Assembly: GCF_033568475.1 (NCBI RefSeq)
Contig: NC_133123.1
Location: 58,473,522-58,537,521 of the forward strand
Source of the DNA: Henckelia pumila
Lineage: Eukaryota; Streptophyta; Magnoliopsida; Lamiales; Gesneriaceae
Direction of reading: 5' to 3'
DNA: 64,000 bases
The position numbers were made by a program, and so were the translations under genes. The notes beneath the pieces were generated by a model. It was not told the origin of the DNA and did not search any database. It worked only from the letters and a program-made list of their open reading frames with translations. Below, one piece after another: positions 1 through 11,149 of the stretch (position 1 is its first letter; every line of letters begins with the position of its first letter).

Positions 1-340
1 ATCTGAACGGTTCTTCGAATAGATCAGAATATCGTCAATGAAGATAATGACGAACTCATCTAAATACCGCTTAAAGATACGATTCATCAGATCCATAAAA
101 AAGGCTGGAGCATTGGTCAAACCGAACGGCATGACTATAAACTTGAAACGCCCATATCTGGTTCTGAAAGCTGTCTTAGGCCCATCCTCGTCGCGAACTC
201 TCAGCTGATGATACCCTGATCTCAGATCTATCTTCGAATACAGTGAAGAACCCTGCAATTGATCAAAAAGGTCATCAATTCTAGGTAGAGGATACTTGTT
301 CTTGACCGTCATTTGATTCAACTGGCGGTAGTCGATGCAG
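1..340 (-). pseudogene. Ty3/gypsy reverse transcriptase, N-terminal half
   Basis: The minus-strand translation shows the RT core in order: [49 protein letters not shown] and the active-site stretch [10 protein letters not shown], where IDD is the catalytic aspartate pair. The enzyme copies element RNA to DNA inside the virus-like particle. The rest of RT, RNase H and integrase would lie left of the window. The remnant is adjacent to the protease piece. Confidence 0.9.
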
Positions 341-342
341 AG

Positions 343-1140
343 TCACATAAAACCGTCTTTCTTCCTCACAAATAGCACTGGAGCACCCCAACGCGATACG
401 CTAGGTTGGATGTATCCCTTGGCAATCAAATCTTCTAACTGCTCCTTCAACTCTTTCAATTCTAATGGAGCCATTCGGTAAGGCACTTTCGAAATAGGCT
501 GAGTACCTGATGCAAGTTCAATGTTAAATTCGATCTCTCGAATAGGCGGCAAACCAGGAATCTCGTCTGGAAATACATCTGAAAACTCGCTAACCACTGG
601 TATCTCAGTCAACTCAGGACTAGACCTCTGAACATCCACTGCATAAATCAGAAATCCCTCTGCCCCTCTCTGTAGCAACCGAGACATGGATAAGACAGAA
701 ATCAAAGGAATTCTGGATCGAGAACCCTTACCAAAAAACATCCATTCGTCTGCCATCTCAGGTCTAAATCGGACCACTTTCTGAAAGCAATCTACTGTCG
801 CCCTATACTTGGTCAGAGCATCAATCCCGAAAATATAGTCAAAATCAGATAGTCCAAGTACAATGCAGTTTATCTCAATCGAATTCCCCTCGGACTCTAA
901 CACACAATTTCGGACCAATCTCACCGAAATAGTTTCTCCACTCAAAGGCGAAGTAATAGAAACAACATCCGATAAAGGTTCAGCAAATAAATCATGCATC
1001 ATGACAAATCTTTCAGAAATAAAACAGTGAGAAGCACCCGTATCAATCAAAACATACGCAGTATAACCAAAAATCAAACAGTTACCTGATATCACATCAT
1101 TCGGAGCTGCATTGGCCTGATCCTCTGTCAAAGCAAACAC
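343..1140 (-). pseudogene. Ty3/gypsy aspartic protease and linker to RT
   Basis: A 265-residue minus-strand frame. The retropepsin motif LIDTGASHCFI lies at about residues 32-42 and the second conserved piece, VLGLSDFDYIFGIDAL, at about 94-109. The segment RFRPEMADEWMFFGKG and the pre-RT proline-rich stretch (PDEIPGLPP) follow. Retropepsins work as dimers and cut the gag-pol polyprotein. Its left end touches the RT piece and its right end overlaps the gag zinc-knuckle frame. Confidence 0.9.
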
Positions 1141-1691
1141 CCTCGTCTGTTGTCGAGGAGGTTGGTTTTGATTCTGATTACTTCCCTGACGAGATTGCTG
1201 CAGGGGCTGTAAAGAATGGACTGCAGAAGCTGATCTCTCAGGCTGAGCTGGCGGTCGAGAAGAACTACCTCTTTGAGCTCTATCGGATCCCCGTAAGGAT
1301 AGACTCTAGCAAAGTGACCCGGCTGCTCGCAGATATTACAACTACCAAACACGCCTCGACACTGATCACTTGGGTGACGTCCTCCACACTTACTGCATGA
1401 TTCTCCTGAAAACCCTGAATTCTGTCCAGAATTGAACTGTCTACAGCCACTGGAACTCGATGAACTGCTCCCAGGCTTTTTAAATTGATTCCCCTTTGGT
1501 CTATACTGATCTCGCCTGTTTTTGCCATTGCTACCTCCCACAACCCTCTGAGACTGATTCGACTGCTGAGAAGGTTGGTACTAATACTGAGACAGCTGAG
1601 TCTGAAACTGAACAGGCTGATTCTGAAAAGATCTCTGCTGCTGCTGAGGAGCTAACTTATTTCCTCGCTGCATCAATAGTCCGGCTTCGGC
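1128..1691 (-). pseudogene. Ty3/gypsy gag C-terminus with zinc knuckle
   Basis: The minus-strand frame at 1128-1541 contains CCHC-type knuckle material (CSKCGGRHPSDQC, then CNICEQPGHFARV), preceded by a glutamine- and serine-rich spacer. This is the nucleocapsid part of gag that binds element RNA. The gag sequence stops at about 1691, where 5S spacer begins. The gag core found in the right-hand element (12167-12865) is missing here. Confidence 0.8.
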
Positions 1692-2068
1692 TTACTCGTA
1701 CTTCTTATTCCTCCGATTCCTCGCCATCCTATTCCTGACTCTTATAGTCCAATCCTCGGATAGAAAAGATGCAATAGACTGAATCGCACGACGTGAAAAT
1801 GCGATCTGGGTGACGCGGGCCGCTTCGGTGAGTCCAAGCGTGCCCAACGGGAATACGACCCAAAAGACCATCTTCGTTGTTGGAATTTGAGCATCTCCGT
1901 CTCTTAGACTGAGATGCGCGCTGTAGGTATCGATACGAGCTTCGCGTGAGCAGGCTGAAGCTCCCATAACACTCAGCCGATCGAAAGTTATGTCTGTTTG
2001 AAAGTGCATCGCCTGTTCCTCCGACCCGCAATTTGAGAGACAAAACAATAAAGAATTCATTCACTGTT

Positions 2069-2187
2069 AGGTGCGATCATTCCAGCACTAATGCACCGGA
2101 TCCCATCAGAACTCCGAAGTTAAGAGTGCTTGGGCGAGAGCAGTACTAGGATGACTGACCCCCTGGGAAGTCCTCGTGTTGCACCCC
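2069..2187 (+). rRNA. 5S rRNA copy 1
   Basis: Full length (119 bp), gene sense on the plus strand. It has about five departures from the array consensus, including the base at +1 and two adjacent changes near the 3' third (GATGACTGACC instead of GATGGGTGACC). The internal control region (GTTAAG...GGGCGAG) is largely kept and a T5 terminator follows. Probably a decayed copy. Confidence 0.93.
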
Positions 2188-2584
2188 TTTTTCATTAATT
2201 TTTTTTAATTACTCGTACTTCTTGTTCCTCCGATTCCTCGCCGTCCTATTCCCGACTCTTACAGTTGAATCCTAGGATAGAAAAGATGCAATAGAATGAA
2301 TCACTCGACGTGGACGTGCGATCTGGGTGATGCGGGATGCTTCGGTGGGTCCCAGCGCACCCTACGGGAAAAACGACCCAAAATACCTTCTTCGGGTTGG
2401 AATTTGAGCGTGTCCGTCTCTTAGACCGAGATTCGCGCTGTAGGTATCGAGACGAACTTCGCGTGAGAAGGCTGAAGCTCCCGTAACTCTCAGCCGATCA
2501 AAAGTTATGTCTGTTTGATATGCAGCGCCTGTTCCTCCGATCCGCAATTTGAGAGACAAAACAATAAAGAATTCATTTACTGTT

Positions 2585-2703
2585 GAGTGCAATCATACTA
2601 GCACTAATGCAACGGATCCCATCAAAACTCCGAAGTTAAGCGTTCTGGGGCGAGAGCAGTACCAGGATGGGTGACCCCCTGAGAAGTTCTCGTGTTGCAC
2701 CCC
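2585..2703 (+). rRNA. 5S rRNA copy 2
   Basis: Full length, plus strand, and one of the most diverged copies, with about ten changes, several inside the A-box/intermediate element (GCGTTCTGGGGCGAG). It is the last plus-strand gene before the orientation switch; its 3' end faces the 3' end of copy 3 across 374 bp of spacer. Likely a pseudogene. Confidence 0.9.
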
Positions 2704-3077
2704 TTTTTCATTAATCGTTTTTTATTACTCGTACTTCTTGTTCCTTCGATTCCTCGCCGTCCTATTCCCGACTCTTTCAATCCAATCCACGGATAGAAAA
2801 GATGCAATAGACTGAATCACACGACGTGGACGTGCGATCTGGGTGATGGAGACACTCAAATTCAAACTCGGATATGGTCTTTCGGGGCGTTTTTCCCGTA
2901 GGGCGCGCTGGGACCCACCAAAGCGGCTCGCGTCACCCTGATCGCACGTTCACGTCGTGTGTTTCAGTCTATTGCATCTTTTCTATCCGTGGATTGGACT
3001 CAATGAGTCGGAAATAGGACGGCGAGGAATCGAAAGAACAAGAATTACGATTAAGAAAAAAAGAAATTAATGAAAAA

Positions 3078-3195
3078 GGGTGCAACACGAGGACTTTCCA
3101 GGGGGTCACCCTTCCTAGTACTGCTCTCGCTCAAGCACGCTTAACTTCGGCGTTCTGATGGGATCAGGTGCATTAGTGCTGGTATGATCGCACCA
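3078..3195 (-). rRNA. 5S rRNA copy 3
   Basis: First minus-strand copy after the orientation switch, 118 bp. It differs from the consensus at a handful of sites, such as the first base and a G-to-T change in GGATGGGTGACC. It converges tail-to-tail with copy 2. Confidence 0.92.
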
Positions 3196-3595
3196 AACAG
3201 TGAATGAATTCTTTATTGTTTTGTCTCTCGAATTGCGGATCGGAGGAACAGGCGCTTCACTTTCAAACGGACATAAATTTTGATCGGCTGAGAGTTATGC
3301 GAGCTTCAGCCTGCTCACGCGAAGCTCCTATCGATACCTACATCGCGCATCCCGGTCTAAGATACGAAGACGCTTAAATTTCAACCCGAAGATGGTCTTT
3401 CGGAGCATTTTTTGCGTAGGGTGTGCTGGGACCCACTGAAGCGGCCCGCGTCACCCAGATCACACGTTCACGTCGTGTGATTCAGTCTATTGCATCTTTT
3501 CTATCTGCGGATTGGAGTAAAAGAGTCGGAAATAGGACGACAAGGAATCGGAAGAACAATAAGTACGATTAAGAAAAAAAGAAATTAATGAAAAA

Positions 3596-3714
3596 GGGGT
3601 GCAACACGAGAACTTCCCAGGGGGTCACCCATCCTAGTACTGTTCTCGCCCAAGCACGCTTAACTTTGGAGTTCAGATGGGATTCGGTGGAGTAGTGCTG
3701 GTATGATCGCACCG
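3596..3714 (-). rRNA. 5S rRNA copy 4
   Basis: Full-length minus-strand copy with about eight substitutions, including changes in the 5' quarter (the GCACTAATGCACCGG segment is altered). The 3' end and T-run terminator are intact. Confidence 0.92.
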
Positions 3715-4097
3715 AGCAGTGAATGAATTCTTTATTGTTTTGTCTCTCGAATTATGGATCGGAGGAACATGCGTTGCACTTTCAAACGGACATAACTTTC
3801 GATCGGCTGAGAGTTACGGGAGCTTCAGCCTGCTCACTAGAAGCCTCTCTCGATACCTACAGCGTGCATCTAGGTCTACGAGATGGAGACGCTCAAATTC
3901 CAATCCGAAGATGGCCTTTCGGGGCATTTTTCCCGTAGGGCGCGCTGGGACCCACAAAGAAGGCCCACGTCACCCAGATCGCACGTTCACGTCGTGTGAT
4001 TCTAGAAGAAATTGGCATGTGAAAGAGTCGGAAATAAGACGGCGAGGAATCGGATGAACAAGAAGTACGAGTAAGAAAAAAAGAAATTAATGAAATA

Positions 4098-4217
4098 GGG
4101 GCGCAACACGAGGACTTCCCAGGAGGTCACCCATCCAAAGTACTTCTTTCGCCGAAGCACGCTTAACTTCGGAGTTCAGATGGGATCCAGTGCATTACTG
4201 CCGGTATGATCGCATCC
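4098..4217 (-). rRNA. 5S rRNA copy 5
   Basis: Minus-strand copy of about 120 bp, one base longer than its neighbours because of a small insertion next to the GTACTAGGATG segment. About ten other changes, some inside the internal control region. Probably non-functional. Confidence 0.9.
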
Positions 4218-4604
4218 AATAGTGAATGAATTTTTTATTGTATTGTCTCTCGAATTGCGGATCGGAGGAACATGCACTGCACTTTAAAATGGACATAACT
4301 TTCGATCGGCTGAGAGTTACGGGAGCTTCAGCCTGCTTACGCGAAGCTCCTCTCGATACCTACAGCACGCATCTCGGTCTAAGAGACGGAGACGATCAAA
4401 TTCCAACCCAGAGATGGTCTTTTTGGGCGTTTTTCTTGTAGGGCGCGCTGGTACCCACCGAAGCAGCCCGTGTCACCCAGATCGCACGTTCACATCGTGT
4501 GATTCAGTGTATTGCATCTTTTCTATCCGCGAATTGGACTGAAAGAGTCGGAAATAGGACGGAGAGGAATCGGAAGAATAAAAAGTACGAGTAAGAAAAA
4601 ACAG

Positions 4605-4711
4605 TACTTCTCAGGGGGTCACCCATCCTCCTAATACTGCTCTCGCCCAAGCACGCTTAACTTCGGAGTTCTGATGGGATCCGGTGCATTAGTGCTGGTA
4701 TGATCGCACCC
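4605..4711 (-). pseudogene. 5S rRNA copy 6, lacking its 3' end
   Basis: The 5' part and internal promoter match the consensus, but the last ~14 bases of the gene and the adjoining ~25 bp of downstream spacer, with the terminator, are missing. There is also a 3-bp insertion near TAGGAGGATG (gene sense). Without the end that pairs with the 5' end to form helix I, this copy cannot give a normal 5S RNA. Confidence 0.9.
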
Positions 4712-5083
4712 AACAGTGAATGAATTCTTTATTGTTTTGTCTCTCGAATTGCGGATCGGAGGAACAGGAGCTGCAGTTTCAAACTGGAGCTTCAGCCTGC
4801 TCACGCGAAGCTTTTCTTGATACCTATAGCGCGTATCTCGGTCTAAGAGACGGAGAAGCTCAAATTCAAACCCGAAGATGGTCTTTGGGGGCATTTTTCT
4901 CATAGGGCGCGCTGGGACCCAATGAAGTGGCCCGCGTCATCCAGATCGCATGTTCACATCGTGTGATTCAGTCTACTGAATCTTTTCTATCCGCGGATTG
5001 GACTGAAAGCATCGGATATAGGACGGAGAGGAATCGGAAGAACAAGATGTACGAGTAAGAAAAAAAGAAACTAATAAAAAAAA

Positions 5084-5202
5084 GTTGTGCAACACGAGGA
5101 CTTCCCAGGGGGTCACCAATCCTAGTACTGCTCTTGCCCAAGCACGCATAACTTCGGAGTTCTGATGGGATCCGGTGCATTAGTGCTGGTATGATCGCAC
5201 CC
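5084..5202 (-). rRNA. 5S rRNA copy 7
   Basis: Full-length minus-strand copy. It shows the A-box change GTTATGC (for GTTAAGC) and the CpG-decay change GGGCAAG (for GGGCGAG) that several later copies share, plus altered 3'-terminal bases. The shared changes mark a subfamily amplified within the array. Confidence 0.92.
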
Positions 5203-5601
5203 AACAGTGAATGAATTCTTTATTTTTTTTTCTCTCGAATTGTGGATCAGAGGAACAGGAGCTGCAGTTTCAAACGGACATAACTTTTGATCGGCTGAGA
5301 GTTACTGGAGCTTCAGCCTGCTCACGCGAAGCTCCACTCGATACCTATAGTGTGTATATCGGTTAAAGAGACGGAGACGCTCAAATTCCAGATGGAGATG
5401 GTCTTTCGGGGCATTTTTCCTGTATGTCGCGCTGGGACCCACCGAAGCGGCCCGCGTCCCCCAAATCGCACGTCACATCGTATGATTCAGTCTATTGCAT
5501 CTTTTCTATCCGCGGATTGGACTGAAAGAGTCGGAAATAGGACGGAGAGAAATCGAAAGAACAAGAAGTACGAGTAAGGAAAAAAGAAATTAATGAAAAA
5601 A

Positions 5602-5720
5602 GGGGTGCAACACGAGGACTTCCCAGGGGGTCACACATCCTAGTACTGCTCTTGCCCAAGCACGCTTAACTTCGGAGTTCTGATGGGATCCGGTGCATTA
5701 GTGCTGGTATGATCGCACCC
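5602..5720 (-). rRNA. 5S rRNA copy 8 (one of the best preserved)
   Basis: Full length with only about two departures from the array consensus: GGGCAAG and one base in the GATGGGTGACC stretch. Terminator T-run present. If any copy here is still transcribed, this and copy 9 are the best candidates; this is inference from sequence conservation only. Confidence 0.94.
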
Positions 5721-6119
5721 AACAGTGAATGAATTCTTTATTGTTTTGTCTCTCGAATTGCGGATCGGAGGAACAGGAGCTGCAGTTTCAAACGGACATA
5801 ACTTTCGATCGGCTAAGAGTTACGGGAGCTTCAGGCTGCTCACGCGAAGCTCCTCTTGATACCTACGATAAGTATCTCGGTCTAAGAGACGTAGACGCTC
5901 AAATTACAATCCGGAGATGGTCTTTTGGGGCGTTTTTCCCATAAGACGCGCTGGACCCACCAAAGCGGCCCGCGTCACCCAGATCGCACGTTGACATCGT
6001 GTGATTAAGTCTATTGCATCTTTTCTATCCGTGGATTGGACTGAAAGAGTCAGAAATAGGACGGCGAGGAATCGGAAAAACAAGAAGTACGAATAAGAAA
6101 AAAAGAAATTAATGAAAAA

Positions 6120-6238
6120 GGGGTGCAACACAAGGACTTCCCAGGGGGTCACCAATCCTAGTACTGCTCTCGCCCAAGCACGCTTAACTTCGGAGTTCTG
6201 ATGGGATCCGGTGCATTAGTGCTGGTATGATCGCACCC
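6120..6238 (-). rRNA. 5S rRNA copy 9 (well preserved)
   Basis: Full-length minus-strand copy with about two changes, one in TCCTTGTGTTGC (for TCCTCGTGTTGC) and one in GATTGGTGACC. It keeps an intact GGGCGAG and A-box. Confidence 0.94.
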
Positions 6239-6639
6239 AACAGTGAATGAATTCTTTATTGTTTTGTCTCTCGAATTTGGGATCGGAGGAACAGGAGCTG
6301 CAGTTTCAAACGGACCTAACTTTCGATCTGCTGAGAGTTACGGGAGCTTCAGCCTGCTCACGCGAAGCTCTTCTCGATACCTACATCGCGTATCTCTGTC
6401 TAAGAGACGGAGAAGCTCAAATTCAAACCCGAAGATGGTCTTTGGGGGCATATTTCCCGTAGGGCGCGCTGGGACCCATCGAAGTGGACTGCGTCACCCA
6501 AATCGCACGTTCACGTCGTGTGATTCAGTCTATTGCATCTTTTCTATCCGCGGATTGGACTGAAAGGGTCGTAAATAGGACGGAGAGGAATCGGAAGAAC
6601 AAGATGTACGAGTAAGAAAAAAAGAAACTAATAAAAAAA

Positions 6640-6757
6640 TGGGTGCAACATGAGGACTTCCGAGAGGTCACCCATCCTAGTACTGCTCTTGCCCAAGCAC
6701 GCATAAATTCGGAGTTCTGATGGGATCCGGTGCATTAGTGTTGGTATGATGGCACCC
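6640..6757 (-). rRNA. 5S rRNA copy 10
   Basis: Minus-strand copy, one base short in the GACCTCTCGGAAG segment. It carries an altered 5' region and A-box changes, so it is probably not functional. Confidence 0.91.
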
Positions 6758-7158
6758 AACAGTGAATGAATTCTTTATTTTTTTGTCTCTCGAATTTCGG
6801 ATCGGAGGAACAGGAGCTGCAGTTTCAAACGGACATAACTTTTGATCGGATAAGAGTTACTGGAGCTTCAGCCTGCTCACGCGAAGCTCCACTCGATACC
6901 TATACTGCGTATCTCGGTTAAAGAGACGGAGACACTCAAATTCCAAAACGGAGATGGTCTTTTGGGGTATTTTTCCTGTATGTCGCGCTGGGACACACCA
7001 AAGCGGCCCGCGTCATCCAGATCACACGTTCACATCGAATGATTCAGTCTATTGCATCTTTTCTATCCGCGGATTGGTCTGAAAGAGTCAGATATAGGAC
7101 GGCGAGGAATCGAAAGAACAAGAAGTACGAGTAAGAAAAAAAGAAATTAATGAAAAAA

Positions 7159-7276
7159 GGGGTATACACGATGACTTCCCAGGGGGTAACCCATCCTAGT
7201 ACTGCACTCGCCCAAGCACGCTTCACTTCGGAGTTCTGATGGGATCCAATGCATTAGTGCTGGTATGATCGCACCC
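7159..7276 (-). rRNA. 5S rRNA copy 11
   Basis: Minus-strand copy with a one-base loss and substitutions at the 3' end (CGTGTATACCCC for CGTGTTGCACCCC). This damages the helix I partner strand. The 5' half is close to consensus. Confidence 0.91.
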
Positions 7277-7675
7277 AACAGTGAATGAATTTTTTATTGT
7301 TTTGTCTCTCGAATTGCGGATCGAAGGAACATGAGCTGCAGTTTCAAACGAACATAACTTTCGATCGGCTAAGAGTTCCGGGAGTTCAGCCTGCTCACAC
7401 GAAGCTCCTCTCGATACCTACAGCAAGTATCTCGGTCTAAGAGATGGAGACGTTCAAATTACAACCCGGAGATAGTCTTTCGGAGCGTTTTTCCCGTAGG
7501 GCGCGCTGAGACCCACCAAAGCGGCCCGCGTCACCCAGATCGCACGTTCATGTAGTGTGATTAAGTCTATTGCATATTTTTTATCCGCAGATTGGACTGA
7601 AAGAGTCGGAAATAGGACGGCGAGGAATCGGAAAAACAAGAAGTACGAGTAAGAAAAAAAGAAATTAATGAAAAA

Positions 7676-7794
7676 GGGGTGCAACACTAGGACTTCACAG
7701 GGGGTCACCCATCCTAGTACTGCTATCGCCCAAGCACGCTTAACTTTAGAGTTCTGATGGGAACCGGTGCATTAGTGCTGGTATGATCACACCC
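7676..7794 (-). rRNA. 5S rRNA copy 12
   Basis: Full-length minus-strand copy with about seven scattered substitutions, including one in the first ten bases (GGGTGTGATC). T5 terminator present. Confidence 0.92.
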
Positions 7795-8196
7795 AACAGT
7801 GAATGAATTCTTTATTGTTTTGTCTCTCGAATTGCGGATCGGAGGAACAAGAGCTGCAGTTTCAAACGGACATAACTTTCGATCGGCTGAGAGTTACTGG
7901 AGCTTCAGCCTGCTCACGCGAAGCTCCACTCGATACCTATAGTGCGTATCTCGGTTAAAAAGACAGAGACGCTCAAATTCCAAAATGGAGATGCTCTTTC
8001 GGGGCATTTTTCCTGTATGTTGCGCTGGGACCCACCGAAGCGGCCCGCGTCACCCAGATCGCACGTTCACATCGTATGATTCAGTCTATTGCATCTTTTC
8101 TATCCGCGGATTGGACTAAAAGAGTTGGAAATAGGACGGCGAGGAATCAAAAGAACAAGAAGTACGAGTAAGAAAAAAAAGAAATTAATGAAAAAA

Positions 8197-8315
8197 AGAG
8201 TGCAACACGAGGACTTCCCAGGGGGTCAACCATCCTAGTACTACTCTAGCCCAAGCATGCTTAATTTAGGAGTTCTGATGGGATCCGGTGCATTAGTGCT
8301 GGTATGATCGCACCC
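8197..8315 (-). rRNA. 5S rRNA copy 13
   Basis: Full-length minus-strand copy. The A-box/intermediate element is much altered (CTAAATTAAGCATGCTTGGGCTAGAG in gene sense, about six changes in that stretch), which should weaken TFIIIA binding. Likely a pseudogene. Confidence 0.9.
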
Positions 8316-8717
8316 TACTGTGAATGAATTTCTTATTGTTTTGTCTCTCGAATTGCGGATCGGAGGAACAGAAGCTGCAGTTCAAAACGGACATAACTTT
8401 CGATCGGCTAAGAGTTACGGGAGTTTCAGCCTGCTCACGCGAAGCTCCTCTCGATACCTACAGCAAGTATCTCGGTCTAAGAGACAGAGACGCTCAAATA
8501 ACAACCCGGAGATGGTCTTTTGGGGCATTTTTCCCGTAGGGCATGCTGGGACCCACCGAAGTGGCCCGCATCACCCAAATCGCACGTTCACGTCGTGTGA
8601 TTCAGTCTATTGCATATTTTATATCCGCGGATTGGACTGAAAGAGTCGGATATAGGATGGAGAGGAATCGGAAAACAAGATGTACGAGTAAGAAAAAAAG
8701 AAACTAATAAAAAAAAA

Positions 8718-8836
8718 AGGGTGCAACACGAGGACTTCCCAGGGGGTCACCCATCCTATTACTGCTCTTACCCAAGCACGCATAACTACGGAGTTCTGAT
8801 GGGATCCGGTGCATTAGTGCTGGTATTATCGCACCC
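8718..8836 (-). rRNA. 5S rRNA copy 14
   Basis: Full-length minus-strand copy sharing the GTTATGC A-box variant, with further changes at GGGTAAG and in GCGATAATACC near the 5' end. It is followed by an unusually long T-run in gene sense. Confidence 0.91.
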
Positions 8837-9236
8837 AATAGTGACTGAATTCTTTATTGTTTTGTCTCTCGAATTGCGGATCGGAGGAACAGGAGCTGCA
8901 GTTTCAAACGGACATAACTTTCGATCGGCTAAGAGTTACGGGAGATTCAGCCTACTCACACGAAGCTCCTCTCGATACCTACAGCAAGTATCTCGGTTCA
9001 AGAGACGAAGACGCTCAAATTACAACCCAGAGATGGTCTTTCGGGGCGTTTTTCCCGTAGGGTGCGCTGGGACCTACCGAAGCGGCCCGTGTCACCAAGA
9101 TCGCACGTTCACGTCGTGTGATTAAGTCTATTGCATCTTTTCTATCCGCGGATTGGACTGAAAGAGTCGGATATAGGACAGAGAGGAATCGGAAAACAAG
9201 ATGTACGAGTAAAAAAAAAAGAAACTAGTAAAAAAA

Positions 9237-9355
9237 GGGGTGCAACATGAGGACTTCCCAGGGGGTCACCCATCCTAGTACTGCTATTGCCCAAGCACGC
9301 ATAACTTTGGAGTTTTGTTGGGATCCAGTGCATTAGTGCTGGTATGATCGCACCC
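9237..9355 (-). rRNA. 5S rRNA copy 15
   Basis: Full-length minus-strand copy with the GTTATGC variant, several changes in the 5' third (ATCCCAACAAAACTCC) and GGGCAATAG in place of GGGCGAGAG. Confidence 0.91.
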
Positions 9356-9719
9356 AACAGTGAATGAATTCTTTATTTTTTTGTCTCTCGAATTGCGGAT
9401 CGGAGGAACAGGAGCTGTAGTTTCAAACGGACATAACTTTCGATCGGCTGAGAGTTACTGGAGCTTCAGCCTGCTCACGCGAAGCTCCACTCGATACCTA
9501 TAGTGCGTATCTCGGTTAAAGAGATGGAGATGCTCAAATTCCAAAGCGCTGGGACCCATCGAAGCGGCCCGCGTCACCCAGATTGCACGTTCACATCGTA
9601 TGATTCAGTATATTGCATCTTTTCTATCTGCGGATTGGACTGAAAGATTCGGAAATAGGACGGCGAGGAATTGAAAGAACTAGAAGTACGAGTAAGAAAA
9701 AAAGTAATTAATGAAAAAA

Positions 9720-9838
9720 GGGGTGCAACACGAGAACTTCCCAGGGGGTCACCCATCCTAGTACTGCTCTCGCCCAAGCGCGCTTAACTTTGAAGATCTG
9801 ATGGGATCCGATGCATTAGTGCTGGTATGATCGCAACC
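9720..9838 (-). rRNA. 5S rRNA copy 16
   Basis: Full-length minus-strand copy with about seven changes, including GGTTGCGATC at the 5' end and changes before the A-box. The spacer just right of it is of normal length; the one to its left in gene order (9356-9719) has a ~36-bp deletion. Confidence 0.91.
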
Positions 9839-10238
9839 AACAGTGAATGAATTCTTTATTGTTTTGTCTCTCGAATTGCGGATCGGAGGAACAGGAGCTG
9901 CAGTTTCAAACGGACATAACTTTCGATCTGCTGAGAGTTACGGGAGCTTAAGCCTGCTCACGCGAAGCTCTTCTCGATACCTACAGCGCGTGTCTCGGTC
10001 TAAAAGATGGAGAAGCTCAAATTCAAACCCAGAGATTGTCATTGGGGGTATTTTTCCCGTAGGGAGCGCTGGGACCCATCGAAGTGGCCCGCGTCACCCA
10101 GATCGCATGTTCACGTCATGTGATTCAGTCTATTGCATCTTTTCGATCCGCGAATTGGACTGAAAGAGTCGGAAATAGTACGGAGAGGAATCGGAAGAAC
10201 AAGATGTACGAGTAAGAAAAAAAGAAACTAAAAAAAAA

Positions 10239-10343
10239 GGGGTGCAACACGAGGACTTCCCGGAGGGTCACCCATCCTAGTGCTGCTCTTGCCCAAGCAC
10301 GCATAAATTCGGTGTTCTGATGGGATCCGGTGCATTAGTGCTT
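10239..10343 (-). pseudogene. 5S rRNA copy 17, lacking its 5' end
   Basis: The 3' and middle parts are present, but the first ~17 bases of the gene and about 110 bp of upstream spacer are deleted. The gene runs straight into the inner part of the spacer near a shared GCTTCA-like sequence, which suggests a microhomology-mediated deletion. It has no upstream promoter flank and no helix I 5' strand. Confidence 0.9.
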
Positions 10344-10631
10344 CATCCTACTCACACGAAGCTCCTCTCAATACCTACAGCAAGTATCTCGGTTTAAGAG
10401 ATGGAGACGCTCAAATTACAACCCGGAGATGGTCTTTAGGGGGTTTTTCCCGTAGGGTGCGCTGGGACCTACCGAAGCGGCCCGTGTCACCCAGATCGCA
10501 CGTTCACGCCATGTGATTAAGTCTATTGAATCTTTTCTATCCGCGGATTGGACTGAAAGAGTCGGATATAGGACGGAGAGGAATCGGAAAACAAGATGTA
10601 CGAGTAAGAAAAAAAGAAACTAATAAAAAAA

Positions 10632-10750
10632 GGGGTGCAACACGAGGACTTCCCAGGGGGTCACCCATCCTAGTACTGCTCTTGCCCAAGCACGCATAAC
10701 TTCGAAGTTCTGATGGGATCCGGTGCATTAGTGATGGTATGATCGCACCC
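10632..10750 (-). rRNA. 5S rRNA copy 18
   Basis: Full-length minus-strand copy with four changes from consensus, including GTTATGC and GGGCAAG. T-run terminator present. Its spacer on the right is of type Y (see the higher-order finding). Confidence 0.93.
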
Positions 10751-11149
10751 AACAGTGAATGAATTCTTTATTTTTTTGTCTCTCGAATTGCGGATCAGAG
10801 GAACAGGAGCTGCAGTTTCAAACGGACATAACTTTCGATCGGCTGAGAGTTACTGGAGCTTCAGCCTGCTCACGCGAATCTCCACTCGATACCTATAGTG
10901 CGTATCTTGGTTAAAGAGACGGAGACGCTCAAATTCCAAAATGGAGATGGTCTTTCAAGGCATTTTTCCCGTATGTCGCGCTGGGACCCACCGAAGCGGC
11001 CCGCGTCACCCAGATCGCACATTCACATCGTATGATTCAGTCTGTTGCGTCTTTTCTATCCGCGGATTGGACTGAAAGAGTTGGAAATAGGACGGCGAGG
11101 AATCGAAAGAACTAGAAGTACGAGTAAGAAAAAAAAATTAATGAAAAAA

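Larger units (their letters stand above)
1..1691 (-). mobile_element. Truncated Ty3/gypsy element, minus strand (RT, protease, end of gag)
   Basis: Read on the minus strand this segment runs from the end of gag (about 1691-1128) through protease (1140-650) into reverse transcriptase (340-1), in the order normal for Ty3/gypsy. It is cut off by the window start on one side and by 5S rDNA spacer at 1691/1692 on the other, so neither LTR is present. The protein resembles plant chromoviruses, probably the Tekay/Del group, judged from the protease-to-RT linker and the RT wording; the lineage call is tentative. The frame is nearly continuous, with one or two visible breaks, so it is not very old. 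It is not the same copy as the fragment to the right of the 5S array: the two overlap in the protease region and differ at roughly a third of residues. Confidence 0.9.

Noticed and set aside
3719-10163. Recurring open frames of 71 and 106 residues (starting MNSLLFCLSN or MNEFFIVLSL)
   Set aside because: They repeat once per 5S unit, start at the same spacer position (GTGAATGAATTC) and lie wholly in non-transcribed spacer. They are frames that happen to be open in a tandem repeat and not a gene family.
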